Assembly: GCA_019323135.1 (NCBI GenBank)
Contig: JAHWHT010000056.1
Location: 1-6,839 of the forward strand
Length of the DNA stretch: 6,839 nt
Reading direction: 5' to 3'
DNA from: Candidatus Woesearchaeota archaeon
GTDB taxonomy: Archaea > Nanobdellota > Nanobdellia > Woesearchaeales > ARS49
The first letter of the stretch is position 1, and each line of letters opens with the position of its first letter. Under the pieces are notes generated by a model. It worked only from the letters and a program-made list of their open reading frames with translations, had not been told where the DNA came from and made no database searches. Of the stretch, positions 1-5,977 are shown piece after piece. Position numbers and translations under genes: made by a program.

Positions 1-539
1 GATATTAACACTAAAGCAAAAATAAAAATAATCGCATTTAAATCCTGAGTAAAAACAATAATCTGCTCCATACTCCTGCCGACATAATAACCAATACTCA
101 TACCGATGGGCACAACTAAAATTGCGCCAAGAGTGTTATACAAAAAGAATTTTTTATAATTCATCTTTGATGCTCCTGTAATAATAGGAACCAACCATCT
201 CATGCCAGGAATAAATCTGGCAATGAAAACTGCTTTTGCACCATGCTTATCAGTATATTTTTGTGCTTTTTTTAATTTCCTTTCAGAAACAATCAAATCA
301 AATAGTCTTCCGCCCTGCCTGCCAATGAAGTAAGCAGAATTATCACCGGCAATAACACCAATAAACACTAACATAAGACCTAAGTCCCAACGAATAAAAC
401 CGATTGCTGCAAGATAACCTGCACCTAATAAAACCAGCTCTTCTGAAAAAGGAAAACCCAAACTGGAAATTACTGGAATAAAAACTAGCGCAAAATAAGA
501 TAAGTGTATTAAGTAGACTCCCAGCAAATTATCAATCAT
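1..539 (-). CDS. DedA-family (SNARE-associated/VTT domain) integral membrane protein, C-terminus cut by window edge
   Basis: I translated this frame by hand: 179 codons run from ATG at 539-537 to the window edge without a stop. Family hallmarks are PFSEELVLLGAGYLA (about residues 30-44), GDNSAYFIGRQGG (65-77) and FIARFIPGMRW (105-115), with charged residues E33/E34, D66, R108 and R114 at the sites where DedA proteins carry essential acidic and arginine residues. Hydrophobic segments lie near residues 8-25, 50-65, 132-152 and from 167 onward. DedA proteins are polytopic membrane proteins linked to proton-dependent membrane homeostasis and lipid (undecaprenyl-phosphate or phospholipid) translocation; the substrate here is unknown. 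At about 200 residues for the family, roughly the last 20 are missing. The start is fixed by an in-frame TAG two codons upstream (545-543). It follows asnS after 10 nt with no clear Shine-Dalgarno, so it is probably read from the asnS promoter. Confidence 0.92.
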   Translation of the reverse strand, partial: MIDNLLGVYLIHLSYFALVFIPVISSLGFPFSEELVLLGAGYLAAIGFIRWDLGLMLVFIGVIAGDNSAYFIGRQGGRLFDLIVSERKLKKAQKYTDKHGAKAVFIARFIPGMRWLVPIITGASKMNYKKFFLYNTLGAILVVPIGMSIGYYVGRSMEQIIVFTQDLNAIIFIFALVLI

Positions 540-549
540 TTTCTAATAT

Positions 550-1848
550 TCAAGGGCTTTTTCTTAACATAGTCCTTGGAAACGGTATTGCGTCCTTAAT
601 ATTATCCAAACCGCAAATCCATGCAATAACCCTTTCAACTCCCACACCATAGCCTGAATGAGGCACACTGCCATATTTTCGAGTATCAAAATACCAATCG
701 TAATTTTTAGGATCTTCTCCCATTTCTTTTAATCTTTTAGACATATATTCAATATCTAGACTTCTTTCTGAACCGCCAACAATCTCAACATATCCCTCTG
801 GAGCAAGCATGTCAAAACACCTTGCAGTCTTTGGATTTTTTGGTTCAGGAGGCTTGTAGAAAGCCATAGTCTCAGTAGGATAATGAGTAACAACAACTGG
901 AACGCCAAAATGCTGTGTGATTTTGTCTTCCTCTATTGTCCTTAAATCTTTTCCAAAAGGAATCTTCATCTTGTATTTATCTTTTAGAATCTTTAGAGCT
1001 TCGTCGTATGTTATTGTTGGATACTTAGTCTTAACATAATGCTCGAGCAATTTTATATCTCTCTTGAGAATGTTTAAATCTTCTTTGTTGTGCTTAAGAA
1101 CTTCCTTGATTATAAACTTGATTTCTTCTTTAGCAATCTCAGAACATTCCTCTAACTTCATCCAGACCGCTTCCATTTCCGCCATCCAGAATTCGGACAG
1201 ATGTCTTGAAGTTTTTGATTTTTCTGCACGAAAAGTAGGAGAGACATCATATATTTTTCCTAAAGCAAAAACCGCAGCTTCTGCATACAACTGCCAGGTC
1301 TGTGAAAGATAAGTAGTGTCTTTGTAATATTTAACTTCAAATACAGTTGAACCGCCTTCTGACTGACTAGGCTGCAGTATAGGGGGAGTGAATTCAAAAT
1401 ATCCTTTATCTCTGAAGAACTGATGAATAGCTCCTGTGACAGTAGAACGAATCTTCATTATTGCAACCATCTTTCTAGATCTTAGCCAGAGATGCCTGTT
1501 GTCTAGCAAAAATTCAGGACTTTGGTCTTTAACAATAGGAAACCGTTCTGAAATCTGTATAACATTTAATTTATTGACATGAACTTCGAAGCCAGTAGGA
1601 GCCCGCTTGTCTGCTTTGATAGTCCCTTCTAATTCTATGCTAGATTCTATCAATAATTTTTCAGCGTCATTCCATACTTTCTTATCTACTTTTTCCTTCT
1701 CAATAACACACTGAATAATATCTGTGTGATCCCTAAGAACTATGAAAGCCAGTGCATTAGATTTACGCTCTCGGTAAACCCAGCCACGCAAAGCTACCTT
1801 GCCTTTGCCTTTTTTCATAGCCTCTTTGACTGTAAGGAAGTTCGTCAT
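550..1848 (-). CDS. asnS: asparaginyl-tRNA synthetase (archaeal-type class IIb)
   Basis: A 432-residue enzyme that charges tRNA-Asn with asparagine, using ATP, in the cytoplasm. An N-terminal OB-fold anticodon-binding domain spans about residues 17-105. The class II catalytic core follows: motif 1 around FRDKGYFEFTPPIL (145-158), motif 2 around SPTFRAEKSKTSRHLSEFW (203-221), and motif 3 GYGVGVERVIAW (399-410) ending at FPR (423-425). The TSRHLxEFW signature, DMLAPEGYVEIVGGSERS (346-363) and YGSVPHSGYG (392-401) match archaeal AsnRS rather than AspRS. Length is normal and no core motif is missing. The ATG at 1848 lies about 26 nt from a TTTAAA box, so the mRNA is probably leaderless. A GAGGG just upstream of the ATG is too close to act as a normal Shine-Dalgarno. 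It is divergent from tgt and followed by the DedA gene. Having AsnRS means the cell need not make Asn-tRNA only by transamidation. A non-discriminating AsxRS is unlikely but not excluded. Confidence 0.95.
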   Translation of the reverse strand: MTNFLTVKEAMKKGKGKVALRGWVYRERKSNALAFIVLRDHTDIIQCVIEKEKVDKKVWNDAEKLLIESSIELEGTIKADKRAPTGFEVHVNKLNVIQISERFPIVKDQSPEFLLDNRHLWLRSRKMVAIMKIRSTVTGAIHQFFRDKGYFEFTPPILQPSQSEGGSTVFEVKYYKDTTYLSQTWQLYAEAAVFALGKIYDVSPTFRAEKSKTSRHLSEFWMAEMEAVWMKLEECSEIAKEEIKFIIKEVLKHNKEDLNILKRDIKLLEHYVKTKYPTITYDEALKILKDKYKMKIPFGKDLRTIEEDKITQHFGVPVVVTHYPTETMAFYKPPEPKNPKTARCFDMLAPEGYVEIVGGSERSLDIEYMSKRLKEMGEDPKNYDWYFDTRKYGSVPHSGYGVGVERVIAWICGLDNIKDAIPFPRTMLRKSP

Positions 1849-1870
1849 ACCCTCTAAGAAATTCTTTGTC

Positions 1871-1878
1871 TTTAAATA
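1871..1878. promoter_or_regulatory. shared TATA box between divergent asnS and tgt
   Basis: TTTAAATA on the + strand matches the archaeal TATA consensus, and its TTTAAA core (1871-1876) is self-complementary. The core centre, 1873.5, is about 26 nt from both the asnS ATG (1848, leftward) and the first tgt ATG (1900, rightward). That is the usual TATA-to-start-site distance, so both mRNAs could start at their ATG. No strong purine-rich BRE is seen on either side, so which direction dominates cannot be read from the sequence. Confidence 0.65.
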
Positions 1879-1899
1879 TGTTGCGTTACCTTTTTAAGG

Positions 1900-3018
1900 A
1901 TGCGCACTCTATTTCTCTATATGTTCAAAATAACATCTGAAGAGGGAAATGCAAGAACAGGAACACTGAAATTAAACAACAGAGAGGTAGAGACGCCGTT
2001 CTTTATGCCTGTGGTTACAAAAGGCGCTGCAAAGTTCATCAATAACAAAGAACTAAAACAGGTCGGAAGTGATGCGATAATCTGCAATGGATTTATTCTC
2101 TCTGTTAAACCTGGATTAAATGTTCTGCGCAAGATGGGAGGCATACACAAGTTCATCAATTATGACGGAGTAATATTTACTGACTCTGGAGGATTTCAGA
2201 TGTATAGTGATAAGCTGCTGATAAAAACAACAGACGATGGAATACACTTCAAAGAGCCGTTTCATGGCAGCAAATTATTGATAACGCCTGAGAAAGATAT
2301 GGATATGCAGCATACGATTGGGAGTGATGTGGCAATGTGTCTTGATGACATGCCAATTTACGGCTCTGATAAAAAAAGAATACAAGAATCGGTATTGAAA
2401 ACAATAGCCTGGGCAAAAAGATGCAAAGATCATCATGACAAAATCAAAGATAAACAGTGGCTGTTTGGGATAATTCAGGGCGGAACATATCCTGATTTGC
2501 GGGAGTTTTGTGCACGAGCAATTGCTGCACTTGATTTTGACGGCTATGCATTTGGAGGACTGGCTATTGGAGAACCTTCTGAAGATACGTTTAAAGCAGT
2601 TGAGGCTGCAATTAAATTTGTTCCCAAAGAAAAACCGCGTTATTTGATGGGGGTTGGAACACCAGACCTTATTTTAGAGGCTGTTTCAATGGGGGTAGAT
2701 TGTTTTGATTCAAGATATCCTACAATGACTGCGCGCAATGGAACAATGTTCACATGGAAAGGACAGATTAATATTGACAAAAAAGAATTTGAACTGGATG
2801 AAAAACCAATTGATTCATCTTGCGAGTGTTTTACGTGCAAGAATTTTACCCGAGCTTATCTGCATCACTTGACAAGACTAAATGAACCAACCGGACACAC
2901 ATTAAAATCAATACATAATGTTTTCTGGATGCAGGAGTTTATGCGCAGAATTCGGGAAAGTATTAAACAAAAGAAGTTTGAGGAGTTTAAGAAAGAATTC
3001 TTAGAAAAATTTAATTAA
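1900..3018 (+). CDS. tgt: tRNA-guanine transglycosylase, queuine/bacterial-type (Tgt)
   Basis: This enzyme exchanges guanine for a 7-deazaguanine base in tRNA. In the bacterial type that is G34 of GUN-anticodon tRNAs (Asp, Asn, His, Tyr). Visible in order: DSGGFQ (residues 95-100, substrate-binding Asp95), LDDM (148-151, base-recognition Asp149), FGIIQGG (189-195), FGGLAIGE (218-225), nucleophile Asp270 in FDSRYPTMTARNGT (269-282), and a zinc site of Cys308, Cys310, Cys313 and His339. At 372 residues it has the bacterial length and lacks the extra C-terminal domains with PUA found in archaeal G15-specific ArcTGT. The family normally begins near MFKI, which is Met8 (ATG at 1921, 365 residues). 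The upstream ATG at 1900 instead sits exactly at leaderless distance from the TATA box, so the start is uncertain between the two. Met151 replaces the Cys usual in bacteria, so whether it inserts preQ1, queuine or preQ0 is open. It diverges from asnS and converges on aspS. Confidence 0.92.
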   Translation: MRTLFLYMFKITSEEGNARTGTLKLNNREVETPFFMPVVTKGAAKFINNKELKQVGSDAIICNGFILSVKPGLNVLRKMGGIHKFINYDGVIFTDSGGFQMYSDKLLIKTTDDGIHFKEPFHGSKLLITPEKDMDMQHTIGSDVAMCLDDMPIYGSDKKRIQESVLKTIAWAKRCKDHHDKIKDKQWLFGIIQGGTYPDLREFCARAIAALDFDGYAFGGLAIGEPSEDTFKAVEAAIKFVPKEKPRYLMGVGTPDLILEAVSMGVDCFDSRYPTMTARNGTMFTWKGQINIDKKEFELDEKPIDSSCECFTCKNFTRAYLHHLTRLNEPTGHTLKSIHNVFWMQEFMRRIRESIKQKKFEEFKKEFLEKFN

Positions 3019-3022
3019 AAAA
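3001..3022 (-). terminator. oligo-T termination region for the leftward aspS operon
   Basis: Read leftward, the sequence just past the aspS stop codon has T6 (3022-3017) and T5 (3009-3005) separated by AT-rich bases. This fits archaeal termination, which uses T-tracts without requiring a hairpin. It lies inside the last codons of tgt. The rightward side has no comparable T-tract, only a weak TTATTT just after the tgt stop. Confidence 0.5.
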
Positions 3023-4390
3023 TTATTTAGTCTTAATGTGCAGTTCATCTAACTGGTCTTTAGCAACTTCAGAAGGACTTTCTTCCATTAAAGATTCTGC
3101 AGTCTTGGTCTTTGGGAAAGCAATAACTTCTCTGATAGATTCATTGTTTGTGATTATTGCAGCTAATCTGTCAAGACCAAACGCAATTCCGCCGTGCGGA
3201 GGAGCTCCAAACTTGAAAGCATTCAACAAATGACCGAATTTTTCATTAAATTCTTTTTCCTTCATGTTCAGGGCCTTGAAAACCTTTTGCTGCCAATCAT
3301 TCCTATGCATCCTTATAGAACCGCCTGCGATTTCTGTACCATTCAAGACAAGATCATAAGCATGAGCACGAACTTTGTCAGGACTTTTTTCAAGCAACTT
3401 AATGTCTTCTGCCATAGGGCTTGTGAACGGATGATGCACTGCGTAATATCTTTTATCTTCTTCATTATATTCTAACAAAGGCATATCTGTGACCCAAACA
3501 AAAGCAAACTCGCCAGAATCTTTTTTCTTTCGAGTATCTGGAGCATCGGTCTTGTATTTTTTCATAGACTCTGCATAAGATATTCTAGGAAATGGAATCT
3601 TTAAATCTTTACCAAGAACTTCTTTCCAGATGTATTTTACTAAGTTCTCAATCAAAGGATAAACATCTTTTTCCTCAATAAAACTCATCTCCATATCAAG
3701 CTGAGTGAATTCAGGCTGCCTATCTGCTCTCAAGTCTTCATCTCTAAAACATCTTGCAATCTGAAAATACCTGTCAAAACCAGCAACCATCAACAACTGT
3801 TTGTATTGCTGTGGAGATTGAGGAAGAGCATAAAACTTTTTTGCATGCACTCTACTTGGAACCAGATAATCTCTTGCGCCTTCTGGAGTTGATTTGGATA
3901 AGATTGGTGTTTCAATCTCAATAAAATTCTCTTTATCTAAAAAATCTCTCATTGCTTTAGTTAATTTATATCTAGTAAACAAATTATTCTGCATTTCAGG
4001 CCTTCTCAAGTCAAGGTAACGGTACTTTAACCTTGTTTCCTCTGTAGTCTCTTCAACATCAAGAGGCATTGGCTCTGCTTCATTAAGAACAATAATTTCT
4101 TGTGCTTCGACTTCAACTTCGCCAGTAGGCATATCTTTCTTGATTTGCTTATCCGGTCTTGCATTGACTTTTCCTTTAACTTGGATGACAGACTCTTTTC
4201 TGAGATGCCCAAATTCTTTAGCTAACTTAGGATTAAGAAAAAATTGAGTAATGCCGTATCTGTCTCTTAACAGCAAGAATCCTATCTTGCCCTGTATCCT
4301 AAGAGAATCAATCCAGCCAGCAAGAGTTACGTCTTTGTCAACAAAGTCTTTGTTCAATTCTCCACAAGTATTAGTCCTATACATAATCAT
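3023..4390 (-). CDS. aspS: aspartyl-tRNA synthetase, bacterial-like, lacking the GAD domain
   Basis: Charges tRNA-Asp with aspartate in the cytoplasm. Residues are numbered from the TTG at 4393. An OB-fold (about 20-105) is followed by class II motif 1 (about 145-165, ending ETPIL), the flipping-loop region STPEGARDYLVPSR (168-181), QSPQQYKQLLM (192-202), motif 2 FRDEDLRADRQPEFTQLD (216-233), and motif 3 GGIAFGLDRL (401-410). These signatures are bacterial, not archaeal/eukaryotic. Bacterial AspRS has about 590 residues because a GAD domain of more than 100 residues interrupts the core; here the chain passes from PDTRKKK (285-291) straight to FVWVTDMPLLE (298-308), giving about 455 residues. 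Three in-frame starts compete: TTG 4393, ATG 4390 and ATG 4384. The last best fits the family N-terminus (MYRT), and no Shine-Dalgarno decides. It is the third gene of the translin-aminopeptidase-aspS operon, 13 nt after the aminopeptidase stop. Confidence 0.93.
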   Translation of the reverse strand: MIMYRTNTCGELNKDFVDKDVTLAGWIDSLRIQGKIGFLLLRDRYGITQFFLNPKLAKEFGHLRKESVIQVKGKVNARPDKQIKKDMPTGEVEVEAQEIIVLNEAEPMPLDVEETTEETRLKYRYLDLRRPEMQNNLFTRYKLTKAMRDFLDKENFIEIETPILSKSTPEGARDYLVPSRVHAKKFYALPQSPQQYKQLLMVAGFDRYFQIARCFRDEDLRADRQPEFTQLDMEMSFIEEKDVYPLIENLVKYIWKEVLGKDLKIPFPRISYAESMKKYKTDAPDTRKKKDSGEFAFVWVTDMPLLEYNEEDKRYYAVHHPFTSPMAEDIKLLEKSPDKVRAHAYDLVLNGTEIAGGSIRMHRNDWQQKVFKALNMKEKEFNEKFGHLLNAFKFGAPPHGGIAFGLDRLAAIITNNESIREVIAFPKTKTAESLMEESPSEVAKDQLDELHIKTK

Positions 4391-4403
4391 CAAGAAATAG
4401 AGT

Positions 4404-5351
4404 CTATATTAAAAGTTTTCCCTTCTTCATAATACATTTATCATCGAAGAATATTGTTGGCTTTTTTATGACGCCGTCTAAGTGGCATTTAGCATAAGTC
4501 TTTCCGCCAAGGCCAGTATTGTTGCCTAATGCAATGTGGCAAGTGCCTGCAACTTTCTCGTCCTCTAGGACATTGCCTGTGATTTTTGCTTTTGGATTTG
4601 TTCCAATGCCTAGTTCTGCGATGTTAAAAGCAGACTTGCCTAATGGCTTAATCATTTTGAGCAATTTCTTTGCCTGAGCACTGCCAATAATCTCATAAGC
4701 ATAACCATTTTTTACTTTGATTGTAATTGGCTTTTTCATTTTCTCATCAAACATAGAAGCATCGACAACAAAAACACCATTAGTCTTGCCTTCTACAGGT
4801 GCCCAGCAAACCTCTCCTGCAGGAAGATTGCCAAATGCGCCAGGTTTCTTATAGATTCCATTATCGCCCACAACATCGTTGTTAATGTTCTTGACAATTA
4901 AAGAAATATCTGTGCCAGTATTTGTGGCGATTCTTACTTTAGTGAGCTTTTTAGTTTTCTTAAGTATCTTCTTGTTGATTTTTGTGAGCTCTGCATAATC
5001 AATAGGAATGCACCGCTTCATCATATCTGCAGTTATGCCTGGCATAGATGCCATTCTTGCACCTTTTTTACAGGCTGCTTTTCTTGCGTTTGTGTGAGAG
5101 AGAGACATAGTGGTAATCAATAAGCAGACCGGATATTTTTTCATGGCTTCTGCGATAAGTTTAGGAGGCTCTTCGCCATGAATCTTTCCTACAGGAATAG
5201 TTACTAAAAGAACATGTTTTGCAAGCATCATAGCCTCATAAAAAAAAGTCTCTGCAATTTTCTTTTTAGGCTTATCAGTCACAATAAGAACAGAATCACT
5301 CTTTTTTACACCTAGGCATTGGGTTAAAGCAATATGTGCTGCGCGCTTCAT
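4404..5351 (-). CDS. putative M29-like metallo-aminopeptidase (aminopeptidase T/AmpS superfamily)
   Basis: A 315-residue cytoplasmic protein resembling archaeal members of the M29 leucyl aminopeptidase group, which remove N-terminal residues from peptides using two metal ions. The C-terminal half carries the recognisable features: NLPAGEVCWAPVEG (175-188), AELGIGTNPKAKITGNVLEDEK (245-266), HIALG (272-276) and HLDG (290-293). Candidate metal ligands are Glu180, Glu246, His272, His290 and Asp292; the 66-residue Glu-Glu spacing fits the family as I recall it. There is no HExxH, as expected. The protein is shorter than the roughly 410-residue bacterial enzymes, and the loop between the two His residues is reduced, so activity is likely but not certain. 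The N-terminal half (1-135) is Lys-rich and less conserved. There is no signal peptide. Its ATG overlaps the translin gene's stop (ATGA, 4 nt), implying translational coupling. Confidence 0.78.
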   Translation of the reverse strand: MKRAAHIALTQCLGVKKSDSVLIVTDKPKKKIAETFFYEAMMLAKHVLLVTIPVGKIHGEEPPKLIAEAMKKYPVCLLITTMSLSHTNARKAACKKGARMASMPGITADMMKRCIPIDYAELTKINKKILKKTKKLTKVRIATNTGTDISLIVKNINNDVVGDNGIYKKPGAFGNLPAGEVCWAPVEGKTNGVFVVDASMFDEKMKKPITIKVKNGYAYEIIGSAQAKKLLKMIKPLGKSAFNIAELGIGTNPKAKITGNVLEDEKVAGTCHIALGNNTGLGGKTYAKCHLDGVIKKPTIFFDDKCIMKKGKLLI

Positions 5352-5932
5352 TTTATCTTGTTTTTTAATTTCAGCTCAAGGATTAAGTTTTCTAACTTAT
5401 TTAAGCCATATTTGATAGAATCAAACTTTCTTCTCACAGGAATATTCCTGAAATCAAACATCATCAATTCCTCATGAACATCAGTAACAAACTTCTTGAC
5501 TTTAAGAGCGGTTTTGAAATCACCGTCTATACTGGAGTTAATAGCTTTTCTGACCAGTTCACCGACTAAGTCACAGAGACCCTGCAAATATACTATTGTG
5601 CCAACACCAAGTTCTTTAGCAGTAGGCAATTTATTCTGCTTGATAAAACCATAATAACAGGCAGCTTCAACATACTCTTCCATTGCCTCTGAATAAGCTC
5701 CAACTGTTGCAAGAGAACTGTTTTTCTTAATCAGAGCTTTGAGTTTTTTAATAACTGCTTTTGCTTTTTTTAGTTGATTGTTAGCCTCTGAAATCTTTTG
5801 TCTATGAATAGAGTAAATTGCTGCTTTGGATAATTTCAGAAGATCTCTTGAAGTTTTTATCAAATCTTCTCTCAAAGAATCAAAAACCTCGATTTCCTTG
5901 CGCATGGACGCAAATGCTTTCTTGTTTATCAT
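5348..5932 (-). CDS. translin/TRAX-family RNA-binding protein, possible RNase (C3PO-like)
   Basis: A 194-residue, almost entirely alpha-helical, Lys-rich protein. Family features are REDLIKTSRDLLKLSKAAIY (21-40), matching the translin SRxxxxLSKxAIxxIHR helix with IHR at 42-44; EEYVEA (85-90); GLCDLVGELVRKA (118-130); and FDFRNIPVRRKFDSIKYGLNKLE (159-181), matching the C-terminal LRRKxDxxRY segment. Eukaryotic TRAX pairs with translin to form the C3PO ribonuclease, and archaea have homo-oligomeric versions. Acidic residues at the expected catalytic sites (Glu86 and Glu89 with EYVE spacing, plus Glu125 and Asp160) suggest the active TRAX-like type rather than an inactive translin subunit; this assignment is from memory of family alignments. 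Length is about normal for archaeal members. It is the first gene of the operon, with its ATG near leaderless distance from a TATA box, and it overlaps the aminopeptidase start. Confidence 0.85.
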   Translation of the reverse strand: MINKKAFASMRKEIEVFDSLREDLIKTSRDLLKLSKAAIYSIHRQKISEANNQLKKAKAVIKKLKALIKKNSSLATVGAYSEAMEEYVEAACYYGFIKQNKLPTAKELGVGTIVYLQGLCDLVGELVRKAINSSIDGDFKTALKVKKFVTDVHEELMMFDFRNIPVRRKFDSIKYGLNKLENLILELKLKNKIK

Positions 5933-5956
5933 AAAGGGTATTTATAAAGTGAGACA

Positions 5957-5964
5957 ATATAAAA
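5957..5964 (-). promoter_or_regulatory. TATA box of the translin-aminopeptidase-aspS operon
   Basis: Read leftward this is TTTTATAT, preceded by purine-rich CAAAAG as a possible BRE. Its centre is about 28 nt from the ATG at 5932, predicting a transcript starting within 2-3 nt of the start codon, effectively leaderless. A second AT box (ATTTATAAA, 5940-5948) is too close to the ATG to serve. On the + strand the same bases read ATATAAAA and could in principle serve rightward transcription into the 5978-6102 block. Confidence 0.55.
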
Positions 5965-5977
5965 CTTTTGATTTAGG

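Noticed and set aside
1064..3475. Several 60-90 codon open frames opposite or out of frame with asnS, tgt and aspS
   Set aside because: All lie wholly within strongly supported genes, in other frames, with no recognisable motifs or initiation signals.
3023..4390. aspS as a truncated or decayed gene because it is more than 100 residues shorter than bacterial AspRS
   Set aside because: The shortening is confined to the GAD insertion boundary. All class II motifs and both termini are intact, with no frameshift.
5940..5948. ATTTATAAA as the TATA box of the translin gene
   Set aside because: Its centre is only 12 nt from the ATG, so initiation would fall inside the coding region; the box at 5957-5964 has better spacing.
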